Positions 32,600-41,149 of a DNA stretch of 47,055 bases are shown here, in pieces. The translations under genes were made by a program, and so were the position numbers. Origin of the DNA: Spirochaetales bacterium (lineage in GTDB: Bacteria > Spirochaetota > Spirochaetia > SZUA-6 > JAFGRV01); contig JAFGQK010000017.1 of assembly GCA_016935735.1 (NCBI GenBank), positions 1-47,055 of the forward strand, given 5' to 3'. The notes beneath the pieces were generated by a model. It was not told the origin of the DNA and searched no databases. It was given only the letters and a program-made list of their open reading frames with translations. The first letter of the stretch is position 1. The number at the start of each line of letters is the position of its first letter.

Positions 32600-33263
32600 T
32601 ACAGAGAACCAAAACAAGCAAAAGGCAGATAAGCAGGATGGGGTAAAATACTGTGCCCTTACCTTTGATGATGGGCCTGATATTGTGAAAACCCCTCTTG
32701 TACTGGATAAGCTCCAGACTCATGGGATTGTCGCCTCATTTTTTGTGGTCGGACTGCATATTAATGATAGTACAGCACCTGTCCTGGAACGTGCTGTTGC
32801 AATAGGTTGTGAAATCCATAATCATTCCTGGTCTTTCGACAGTATGAATCAAATGACGAAAGAAGAAATCAAGGAATCAATCGGAAAAACAACAGAAGCT
32901 ATTAAAAAATATGCGGGAGTGACACCTGCTTTTTTTCGTCCGCCCAATCTTCTTGTAAGTCAGGAAATGTACAATGCAATTGATTTCCCTTTTATAGATG
33001 GAATTCTCGGCATGGATTGGGATGGCTGCAATACAACAGCAGAACAGCGTGTAAAGAATGTGCTAAGGGGGATGATGGATGGGGCAATTATTTTACTTCA
33101 CGATGTACAGCCCGACCCGCATCCGACACCCGAAACCCTGGATATTCTTATACCGGAACTGAAAAAGCAGGGATACCAATTTCTGACATTGACTGAACTC
33201 TTTGTCAAAAAAGGCATTACCCCGGATCCGGATGCAAAAAAGATGTGGAAATATGTGAAATAA
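32577..33263 (+). CDS. NodB-type polysaccharide deacetylase
   Basis: 228 residues of catalytic domain. Motif 1 is TFDDGPD (metal-binding and general-base Asp), motif 2 is HNHSWSF (the H-x3-H-like metal site), motif 3 is FFRPPN (the usual R-P-P), motif 4 is GMDWDG, and motif 5 is ILLHDV. All are present, so the domain looks active on N- or O-acetylated glycans such as chitin, peptidoglycan or xylan. No ribosome binding site precedes the ATG at 32577, whereas the overlapping upstream frame has one plus a signal peptide. The true product may therefore start at 32522 with a frameshift. Exported localisation is expected from the family. Confidence 0.85.
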   Translation: MEAKVIPDTENQNKQKADKQDGVKYCALTFDDGPDIVKTPLVLDKLQTHGIVASFFVVGLHINDSTAPVLERAVAIGCEIHNHSWSFDSMNQMTKEEIKESIGKTTEAIKKYAGVTPAFFRPPNLLVSQEMYNAIDFPFIDGILGMDWDGCNTTAEQRVKNVLRGMMDGAIILLHDVQPDPHPTPETLDILIPELKKQGYQFLTLTELFVKKGITPDPDAKKMWKYVK

Positions 33264-33325
33264 GGAAATTATATAATAAATTTCGAGATTTACTTAATTC
33301 ACTATAATTTTAAATCCTGGTAACC

Positions 33326-33354
33326 TTGACTTTATTGGGGTTTTCTGTTATTTT
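33326..33354 (+). promoter_or_regulatory. Promoter candidate of the activase gene
   Basis: TTGACT at 33326-33331, a 17-base spacer and TATTTT at 33349-33354, 54 bases before the ATG at 33409. AAAGGA precedes the start by nine bases. Confidence 0.5.
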
Positions 33355-33408
33355 TTGTGAGATTTTATTCTATAAATTTATAATTTATTTATAAAAGGAT
33401 TTAAACCC

Positions 33409-36400
33409 ATGGATGAGAATAAGAATAAGAAATCTTTAAAAGCCATTGGGATTTGTTTAGGTGCATCAACAATCAGTGCAGTTGAATTATCAAATACTCA
33501 TGGTGAATTAAAGGTTAGCCGGGTGGTCATTAAACCGCATGAAGGGAACCCGAAAGATGAATTCGCCCGGGTAATTGATGATCTTCATGTAGATGGAGTC
33601 CCTGTCCTTGTTACAGGAAGAAAATTCCGTGAATTTGTCACTCTTCCATCGATTACCGAATCGGAAGCTATTGAATATGCCCTCGAATTTGTAGCAGGAG
33701 ATAAAAAAAACTTTGATGCAGTGGTTTCAGCAGGTGGGGAAACCTTCATGGTTTACCGGCTTGATCATGATCGGAAAATCGCCGGGATTTCCACCGGGAA
33801 TAAATGTGCGTCCGGTACCGGGGAATTCTTTCTCCAGCAGATTAAAAGAATGAACCTGGGGGTTGTAGAGGCTGTTGACCTCGCTCACAAGGGCGAGCCA
33901 TATGCAGTAAGCGGACGGTGTTCCGTATTCTGTAAGTCCGATTGTACACATGCACTCAATAAAGGAGAACCAATTGCCAATGTCACTGCCGGACTGTGCC
34001 AGATGATTGCCCAGAAAATTATAGAGCTTCTTGCAAAGGTTCCCCATGACAGGATTATGGTTGTCGGGGGTACTGCCCAGAACAGGGTTGTTATCAATCA
34101 TATTAAAGGTGAAATCGGGGAAGTTATTGTACCGGAAGAAGCTGCATATTTTGAAGCGCTTGGGGCTGCCCTCGCTGCATTTGACCGTGGAGAAAAAAGG
34201 GGTACGGAGCTTTTTAATAAGGAACACTCAAGTTTTACTTTTCTCAATCCATTAAAAGAGTTTGAGAATCTCGTCACCTTTAATGCAACAGAGTTTGCTC
34301 CTGCCAGGGATGGAGACAGGTGTATTATTGGACTGGATGTTGGTTCTACAACGACAAAGGCAATTCTTCTTAGAGTGAATGATGATAAAATACTCGGATC
34401 CATTTATTTAAGAACCAATGGGAATCCGGTAGAAGCATCACGTGAATGTTATAAAAGCCTGCTTGATCAGCTTAAAGGTGCAAACATCACTATCATCGGT
34501 ATTGGTGTTACCGGATCGGGCAGGCAGATTGCAGGACTGTATTCACTCACGGACGGGATTATCAACGAGATTATTGCACATGCAGCAGCTGCTGTTTACT
34601 TTGACCCGAAAGTTGACACTATCTTCGAGATCGGGGGCCAGGACGCAAAATATACCTATATTACCAACTCTGTTGCATCGGATTATGCCATGAATGAAGC
34701 CTGTTCTGCAGGGACTGGTTCGTTTCTGGAAGAAGCGGCATATGAATCACTCGGTGTAAAAGTGGAAGATATTGCAGAATACGCTCTGAAAGGGGAAAGA
34801 CCACCCAATTTCAATGACCAGTGTGCTGCGTTTATCTCTTCTGATATAAAAAATGCAACCCATGAAGGGATATCACGGAATGACATTCTTGCCGGACTCG
34901 TTTACTCTATCTGTTTTAATTATGTAAACAGGGTAAAAGGACACAGACCTGTCGGGGAAAAGATATTCATGCAGGGCGGGGTCTGCTATAATAAAGCAGT
35001 ACCCCTTGCTATGGCAGCAATTCTCCGTAAACCAATTGTCGTACCACCGGAACCGGGGCTTATGGGTTCATTTGGTGTTGCCCTCGAGCTTAAGAAACGC
35101 ATCCAGCTGGGACTTATTAAGGAACAATCTTTTCATCTTGAATTGTTGATTAACAGAAAAGTTACCTATGAAAAATCCTTTATCTGTACCGGGGGAAAGG
35201 AAAAATGCGATATCAAGTGCTCGATAAACAGGATAAAAATCGAGGATAAGGTCTATCCATTCGGGGGAGCATGCAACCGCTATTATAATATGAGGTTCAA
35301 GATAAATGTGGAAAGTGAAGAATTTGACCTGGTAAAAGCGAGAAAGGCATTAATTTTTGAAAAATATGCCCCCCCTCAAAACCTGCCGGAAAATGCAATA
35401 ACAATAGGAATCAATAACAGCTTTCTCTCCCACAGGATATTTCCGCTTCTTTATAATTTTTTTACACATCTCGGATGCCGCGTTGTTATACCGGACGGTA
35501 TGAATGAAGAGGCACTTAACCGGCAGACATCATCCATGTGTTATCCTGCTCAAATAGCAATCGGTTTATTCGATAATCTTCTTGAAAAAGAACCGGATTA
35601 TTTCTTTATCCCCCATATAGAAGAAATGTATGTTCCCAAAGGGAATAAAAGAAAAGAGTTTTCCGCCACCTGTATTTTTATCCAGGGCGAGGCTTTCTGG
35701 ATGAGACAGGTATTTAAAGACAAGGATCTTAATGGGAAAATTCTTGCCCCGACAATAAACTTTGGGGGAAATTGGAAAAACGGGATGAAAGGTTTTATCG
35801 ACACCGCTGTTGCCCTTGGTTTCAGTGAAAAAAAGGCATCCGGAGTGTTTTTAAGGGCTGTAGAAATACAGGAAGCATGCGAAAAAGAGATACGTGAAAT
35901 CGGGAAAAAGGCCCTGGATGACCTTCACGCTCACCCCGATAAAGTCGCTACGGTAATTCTCGGCAGACCTTATAATGCACTGGGAGAACTGGCGAATAAG
36001 GGAATTCCGAAAAAACTCACAAGCCGCGGGTATATAGTGATCCCGTTTGATATGCTCCCCTATATTGATGAGCAAATGGAGCCGCCTCATCATGATTACA
36101 TGCACTGGGAAATCGGGCAGCAGATTATCCGGGCATCGCAGGTGGTAAAAAAAGACAAACAGCTTTATGGTGTGTATATTACCAATTTCCTCTGTGCAAT
36201 AGATTCTCTCCTTGTCTCTTATTTCCGGCGGATTATGGAAACGAAACCATCCCTTACCCTTGAACTGGACGGCCATACAGCAGACGCGGGAATCAATACA
36301 CGAATCGAGGCTTTCCTGGACATTATTCACAATTACATCCAGGTACAGAAGAATGTCAGGGACTCTTTGTCAAATAACTTCCGGCAGGCAAAGGTGATAA

Positions 36401-37743
36401 TGAATAACAAAGGGGCGCGATATATCGATTCAAAGGGAAAACAATACCTGCTTACGGACCCGAAAGTGAAAGTAATTATCGTTTCTATGGGTGATTACGG
36501 GAACCGGTTGTTTGCCGAAGTATGGAACAGACTCGGGATCAAAACCATTGCCCTTCCTGTTGCAGATGTCGAGGTATTGCGGCAGGGGCGTGGCGTTACC
36601 ACCTGTAAAGAATGCCTGCCCATGATTATTTGCATCGGTTCAATGCTTCACTATCTTGAAAAGCATAAAAAACCAGGGGATAAGATCGTCGTGTTCCAGC
36701 CCCGCGCAGCAGGATACTGCCGGCTTGGACAATACCATGTATATATGAATATCTTGATTAAAGAACGGAAGATGGAGGATGTCGCGCTTCTCTCCCTGGC
36801 TAACGAAGAGCGGTATGCAGGGCTTGGCCCGACATTTGCCCTTAATGCATGGAAGGGTATTGTGGCAAGTGACGTCCTTGATGATGTACGGAATACAATT
36901 ATGGCGATTGCTGTTGATCGAGAGCAGGGACTCGCCATTCTGGAAGAAGAGGTTTTAAAGATCTGTAATGTATTTGCAGGGAGAACAAAAAAGTCCATAT
37001 ACAGGCAGCTTAAGGAATCTGCCTTACGGTTAAAGCGTGATATCCCGGTAAAAATTCCCCTTCACAAAGCACCTCATGTCGTTATTATGGGTGAAATATT
37101 TGTACGCCGGGATTCATTCTCCAATCAGAACATAGCACGGAGACTGGCAGAACGGGGCTTTGTAGCAAGAATTTCTCATGTGAGTGAATGGATTTACTAT
37201 CTGAATTACATGATTAAGAATGGCCTCCATATTTCCGATCATAATTTCTTAAGCTGGCTCGAGTTTGTCATTTCCGATAAAACCCAGCAGCATGTGGATA
37301 AAAAGATCAAAAAGATATTTTCTCTTTCCGGCCTTTATGAGGAAGAGACGATCGATATAGAAGATATTGTACGCTATTCAAAGCATATTGTTCCCAATAA
37401 ACTCAAAGGAGAACCCGGGCTTATTATGGGTGTCATGATGAGGGATTCATTCGATAAATATGCCGGTATCATCAATATCGGACCCTTCGGCTGCATGCCG
37501 GTGCGCTTTACAGAAGCGGTGATCTCGAATAATTCGGATATGGATGCAAAAAAGGATGCATACGCCATGGCCGGCGGATACTATTCACCTAACGGATTTT
37601 CCGCACAGGAACGTATTCCCTTCCTTACCATCGAAGCAGACGGGAACCCGTATCCCCAGCTCCTGGAAGCCCGGTTCGAGAGTTTCTGTCTTCAGGCCCG
37701 CAGGATTGCCGAAAAGCAGGGGAAAACAGTGCTTACGATATAG
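33409..37743 (+). CDS. Giant CoA-dehydratase activase-like protein (double BadF/BcrA ATPase plus DUF2229-type region)
   Basis: 1444-residue cytoplasmic protein. Two ASKHA ATPase domains of the 2-hydroxyacyl-CoA dehydratase activator class lie in tandem, about 10-270 (GNKCASGTGEFFLQQ, RCSVFCKSDCTHALNKGEP, GGTAQNRVV) and about 305-580 (GLDVGSTTTKAIL, EIGGQDAKYTYI, NEACSAGTGSFLEEAA, DQCAAFISSDIKNATHEG, MQGGVCYNKAV). The paired Cys should hold a 4Fe-4S cluster at a dimer interface. The remaining 850 residues have a Cys-rich patch near 590-625, a conserved DUF2229-like region, CKECLPMIIC, and PRAAGYCRLGQYH. The architecture is known in anaerobes, but the function is not established; it may reductively activate a CoA-linked enzyme. 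No dehydratase subunit gene is nearby. Confidence 0.88.
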   Translation: MDENKNKKSLKAIGICLGASTISAVELSNTHGELKVSRVVIKPHEGNPKDEFARVIDDLHVDGVPVLVTGRKFREFVTLPSITESEAIEYALEFVAGDKKNFDAVVSAGGETFMVYRLDHDRKIAGISTGNKCASGTGEFFLQQIKRMNLGVVEAVDLAHKGEPYAVSGRCSVFCKSDCTHALNKGEPIANVTAGLCQMIAQKIIELLAKVPHDRIMVVGGTAQNRVVINHIKGEIGEVIVPEEAAYFEALGAALAAFDRGEKRGTELFNKEHSSFTFLNPLKEFENLVTFNATEFAPARDGDRCIIGLDVGSTTTKAILLRVNDDKILGSIYLRTNGNPVEASRECYKSLLDQLKGANITIIGIGVTGSGRQIAGLYSLTDGIINEIIAHAAAAVYFDPKVDTIFEIGGQDAKYTYITNSVASDYAMNEACSAGTGSFLEEAAYESLGVKVEDIAEYALKGERPPNFNDQCAAFISSDIKNATHEGISRNDILAGLVYSICFNYVNRVKGHRPVGEKIFMQGGVCYNKAVPLAMAAILRKPIVVPPEPGLMGSFGVALELKKRIQLGLIKEQSFHLELLINRKVTYEKSFICTGGKEKCDIKCSINRIKIEDKVYPFGGACNRYYNMRFKINVESEEFDLVKARKALIFEKYAPPQNLPENAITIGINNSFLSHRIFPLLYNFFTHLGCRVVIPDGMNEEALNRQTSSMCYPAQIAIGLFDNLLEKEPDYFFIPHIEEMYVPKGNKRKEFSATCIFIQGEAFWMRQVFKDKDLNGKILAPTINFGGNWKNGMKGFIDTAVALGFSEKKASGVFLRAVEIQEACEKEIREIGKKALDDLHAHPDKVATVILGRPYNALGELANKGIPKKLTSRGYIVIPFDMLPYIDEQMEPPHHDYMHWEIGQQIIRASQVVKKDKQLYGVYITNFLCAIDSLLVSYFRRIMETKPSLTLELDGHTADAGINTRIEAFLDIIHNYIQVQKNVRDSLSNNFRQAKVIMNNKGARYIDSKGKQYLLTDPKVKVIIVSMGDYGNRLFAEVWNRLGIKTIALPVADVEVLRQGRGVTTCKECLPMIICIGSMLHYLEKHKKPGDKIVVFQPRAAGYCRLGQYHVYMNILIKERKMEDVALLSLANEERYAGLGPTFALNAWKGIVASDVLDDVRNTIMAIAVDREQGLAILEEEVLKICNVFAGRTKKSIYRQLKESALRLKRDIPVKIPLHKAPHVVIMGEIFVRRDSFSNQNIARRLAERGFVARISHVSEWIYYLNYMIKNGLHISDHNFLSWLEFVISDKTQQHVDKKIKKIFSLSGLYEEETIDIEDIVRYSKHIVPNKLKGEPGLIMGVMMRDSFDKYAGIINIGPFGCMPVRFTEAVISNNSDMDAKKDAYAMAGGYYSPNGFSAQERIPFLTIEADGNPYPQLLEARFESFCLQARRIAEKQGKTVLTI

Positions 37744-37796
37744 GATGATGAGAGAAACCGCATGTTAAGGAATTATCACGTTGATTTTTTTATCCT

Positions 37797-39809
37797 TTAA
37801 CAGAACTCCACTACCAGTCCAACGTAATACTGGGCTATTAATAAAGCATCGACAATATCGATAACATTATCGCAATTTACATCTGCGGCCAGAGGATCAA
37901 AAACGGACGGATCCAATCCGACATAATACTGTGCGGTAAGGAGTGCATCAACAATATCTATAGCTCCATCAGAATTGACATCTCCCAAAAGGGTTCCGGG
38001 TGTCGATTCCGGGGTTCCTGTTGCAGTCGGCTGCACGGTTATTTCCGGGGTTGGTGTTACTGTCGGGACCGATCCGCCATAATAAACGGTCACATTTATC
38101 CCGGTATCCCCTGTCCCAAGGTATACTTCATGGTCCAGGCCGATAAACTTCCCGGAATTGTTTTTCCAGAGGCTTTGCCGGACGATATTGTATTTGGCTG
38201 CGTCAACAGTATTCCAATCTTCAAGGACGATCCCTCCCGTGTCATGAGAATCGGGATTCAGGCACCAGAATGTATGGTTCAGTTCCTTCTGATTAATAAA
38301 CTGTGCAAGATACTCCAACCATTTCCCATTATTACCTCCTGTTTTGCCACCCCATTCACCAATCAGGACAGGTGCAATACTCGACTCTGCAATAAAAAAC
38401 CAGTTCGGCTGCCAGCATTCGGCATAAAGGGAGTTCAAATCAAAAGAACCCTCGAACCACGGCTGGACATAAATATCCGGTCCATAATCATGGGGCGAAT
38501 AGATCACCTTGTTCTGACCGGAGCCGATACTAACCGGATAATCCGCAACACCCCGGAGATTTCCACCCCACCAGTTGCAGATATAATCATACTTGTCGGT
38601 GGATCCATACTGTGCCCCTGGCACAGGATAGCATTCGATCCCCTCGACCACCACGAGGAGGTTGGGATTCCCCGCAAGCACTGCCCGGGCAATTTCCTCT
38701 GCCGCTTTCCGGAAGTTATTCGGATCATTTGAATTATCCCATTTTGCTGTACCGGATACATCGACCCAGGACTGGCCGTGGGGTTCATTAAATATATCCG
38801 CTGCAAGAATGGTATCGTCATTTTTGTAACGGCCTGCAAGCCATTGCCACCCGGTCTTCAGATCATCAAGGGAATACCCGCTTCCATACCAGAGGGCTGT
38901 CCGTTCATTGGTGCTTAATGCATGCATATCAAGCATGATCTTTAGCCCGACAGTTTTACAGTAATCCACGACACTGTCAAGCAATGTCAGGCTGGTAATA
39001 CCGTCTATATCAGGATTAATCTCCCCGCTTACGAATTCGACCAGGGGATCATTCCCGTTCCTGAATCCCAGGATAAGACTGAGGCACACCGGTAAACGGA
39101 GGACATTGAAACCGCGGGATGTGATGAGGTCAAACCCGTCCTTCCAGTTCATTTCATGCAGTCCACCCAGACCCTTTGGGTTTGTTTCGAATCCGAACCA
39201 GTTTATCCCTGTAAGTCTCACCGGGTGTCCCTGGCTGTCGCAGATAGCAGCCCCTTCCGTATGAAGCCAGTCGTCTCCCGGCGAAGGCGGCGGTGTCGGT
39301 TCAGGCGGGGGAGACGGCTCGATTCCCCATACCAGGGTTCCACCCCGGTAGCACGTTACCTTTTCACAGGGTGCGAAATCCGTGAACGAGGGATCAAAGG
39401 AATAATCATCTGTCTGGATATAGTATCCATTACTCACCTTTTCGATCCGGAGCTGGATTTCCCCGGAATCCGCACCCGGGGACACAGAGCCTGCACCAGA
39501 GGAAAAACCTATTTCCAGGTAGTCATCGTAAAAAGTACCGGTCACATTCCCGCTTCCTACCCGGGCATAATCTATGCTTAACTTCGGATCAACATACCCT
39601 TCGCGGGTCATGTAGTACCGTAATGTTATTCCGGAAAGGGCAATCTCGCCAGTTCCATTATTCAAAATTTTAAACTGCGGTTTTATCTTGTTAATCTGAT
39701 CCTCTGTCTGTGCACACCGGTAATGGACAACGATATCCTGGCCGGACAGGGGGCAGGTAAATCCGGCAATAATAATACATAATAGGCAGCCAAAGTATTT
39801 CTTTTTCAT
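37797..39809 (-). CDS. CBM3-GH5-dockerin cellulase
   Basis: Secreted 670-residue cellulase. Signal peptide about 1-24. CBM3 at about 26-165 (QINKIKPQFKILNNGTGEIALSGITLRYYMT, typical cellulose-binding strands). Pro-rich linker about 165-180. GH5 domain about 181-565 with HPVRLTGINWFGFET, DIFNEPHG (acid/base Glu342), HDYG (His440) and LIGEWGG (nucleophile Glu485): all catalytic residues are present. A Thr/Pro linker at about 583-606 leads to a C-terminal dockerin pair at 609-665 (DVNSDGAIDIVDALLTAQYYVGL and DVNCDNVIDIVDALLIAQYYVGL), with calcium-binding Asp/Asn at the expected sites. It should hydrolyse cellulose and dock to a scaffold. It converges on the activase gene. TATAAT at 39853-39848 on the minus strand may be its -10. 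Confidence 0.95.
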   Translation of the reverse strand: MKKKYFGCLLCIIIAGFTCPLSGQDIVVHYRCAQTEDQINKIKPQFKILNNGTGEIALSGITLRYYMTREGYVDPKLSIDYARVGSGNVTGTFYDDYLEIGFSSGAGSVSPGADSGEIQLRIEKVSNGYYIQTDDYSFDPSFTDFAPCEKVTCYRGGTLVWGIEPSPPPEPTPPPSPGDDWLHTEGAAICDSQGHPVRLTGINWFGFETNPKGLGGLHEMNWKDGFDLITSRGFNVLRLPVCLSLILGFRNGNDPLVEFVSGEINPDIDGITSLTLLDSVVDYCKTVGLKIMLDMHALSTNERTALWYGSGYSLDDLKTGWQWLAGRYKNDDTILAADIFNEPHGQSWVDVSGTAKWDNSNDPNNFRKAAEEIARAVLAGNPNLLVVVEGIECYPVPGAQYGSTDKYDYICNWWGGNLRGVADYPVSIGSGQNKVIYSPHDYGPDIYVQPWFEGSFDLNSLYAECWQPNWFFIAESSIAPVLIGEWGGKTGGNNGKWLEYLAQFINQKELNHTFWCLNPDSHDTGGIVLEDWNTVDAAKYNIVRQSLWKNNSGKFIGLDHEVYLGTGDTGINVTVYYGGSVPTVTPTPEITVQPTATGTPESTPGTLLGDVNSDGAIDIVDALLTAQYYVGLDPSVFDPLAADVNCDNVIDIVDALLIAQYYVGLVVEFC

Positions 39810-40122
39810 GATTATTTCCTTTCTTTTTTATTTTCGTTTCTTTATTTATTATAAAGCTTACACGGTTTTTCATTTTCACTCAATCGGAGAAACATCTTAA
39901 ACGTCCTGTCATTTCTTCTGATATACTATATAGGATGTATGGCGGATAAATGTTTTTCTTACCGGTGTTATTTGGGCATAGACGTTTATTGAATTGAATG
40001 GGGGAAAAATTATTTTTTCTAAAAAGGACTTGTAGAGAATTATAATTTATACTAAAAATTATACAATTATTCAATTAAAATAATCAAGATGAATAAATTA
40101 TTATCCAGATGAGGAGGCTTTT
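39810..40122. other. Divergent intergenic region
   Basis: AT-rich gap between the GH5 gene (minus) and the NlpC/P60 gene (plus). GAGGAGG six bases before 40123 is the ribosome binding site of the latter. Besides a minus-strand TATAAT near 39850 I see no operator or RNA element. Confidence 0.4.
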
Positions 40123-41037
40123 ATGAAAAATAATACAGGTATTCTACCAGGTATTATATTAATCATCATTTCCGGTTGTACATCATTGACAGAAAAACCC
40201 GGTATTGCAAAATATGCAGTTGCAAAATACCCGACACCGGTACTGTATACGTCAGATTTCAATGCAGTTTTCGGGGGGGAAGACGGTATTTCCCTGAAGT
40301 TCGATGATTACGGCGAAATTGATGAACTGGAGTGCATTGCTCTGCCGGGTACTGTGTTTTGTATTGAAGATACTATGTATAAGGGGAAAAACTGTATCTA
40401 TAGAGTAACGACTCATGATTACCCTTATCCGACAGAAAAGGGTTATTATATTGACAGCCGCTTTGTTGTCGTTTCCCATGTAAAGCCGGATGAGCGTATT
40501 AAAATCCTTCCCCCTTTAAAACAGATACTCAAAAACCTGAGGAATGCAGAAGGTGCCCTTTACACATGGGGAGGAAATTATTGCAGAGGTATCCCGGAAA
40601 ATCTGTATTTTTATCCGCCACTTGCAGAAATTGATGTATCATTAAAAGAGCAATGGATGCTTTGCGGGGTCGACTGTTCCGGTTTGCTTTATGAAGCCAC
40701 TAACGGATATGTACCGAGAAATACAAGTACTTTAGTAACCTATGGTGAACCGGTTCTTATAGAAGGATTGACACTTTCACAAATTACTGAAAAACTCCTT
40801 CCCCTGGACATTATTGTCTGGAAAGGTCATGTGTTCACTGTCATTGATAAAGGAGAAGTTATTGAAAGCAATTACGACTATGAACCGGAGATTGAGGGGT
40901 TCCAGGGAGGAGTAAGAATTTCTCCTGCTGATAAAAGACTCGAAATGCTTTTAAAGGAAAGAACACCGGTGAATGATTACAACAAAGAAGTGGAAGGGAA
41001 AAAATTCGTTATACGGCGCTGGTATCAAAACCAATAG
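40123..41037 (+). CDS. NlpC/P60-family cysteine peptidase lipoprotein
   Basis: 304 residues. The lipobox is IISGC (Cys19). Residues about 35-125 form a beta-rich SH3-like region ending in YYIDSRFVVVSH. The NlpC/P60 domain follows: GALYTWGGNYCRG, CGVDCSGLLYEATNG with catalytic Cys185, NTSTL, and LPLDIIVWKGHVFTVID with catalytic His236. It should cut peptidoglycan peptides at gamma-D-Glu-diaminopimelate bonds in the periplasm or at the outer-membrane face. It is a single gene with its own terminator. The Asp-Pro-rich segment LYFYPPLAEIDVS between the first motif and the Cys is an insertion relative to minimal domains. Confidence 0.87.
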   Translation: MKNNTGILPGIILIIISGCTSLTEKPGIAKYAVAKYPTPVLYTSDFNAVFGGEDGISLKFDDYGEIDELECIALPGTVFCIEDTMYKGKNCIYRVTTHDYPYPTEKGYYIDSRFVVVSHVKPDERIKILPPLKQILKNLRNAEGALYTWGGNYCRGIPENLYFYPPLAEIDVSLKEQWMLCGVDCSGLLYEATNGYVPRNTSTLVTYGEPVLIEGLTLSQITEKLLPLDIIVWKGHVFTVIDKGEVIESNYDYEPEIEGFQGGVRISPADKRLEMLLKERTPVNDYNKEVEGKKFVIRRWYQNQ

Positions 41038-41105
41038 ATACCCTGGAAAATTACCTTCCAGGCCTTAGAAATATTTAGCCAGCAATTTATGATAAAATCA
41101 ATATA

Positions 41106-41140
41106 AAAGCTGTCCGGGGAAAATATTTCCGGACAGCTTT
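41106..41140. terminator. Bidirectional terminator between NlpC/P60 and GH16 genes
   Basis: AAAGCTGTCCGG at 41106-41117 pairs with CCGGACAGCTTT at 41129-41140, a 12-pair stem with an 11-base loop. On the minus strand it is followed by TTTTATAT, so it best terminates the GH16 gene, but it can serve both convergent genes. Confidence 0.85.
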
Positions 41141-41149
41141 CATTACAGT

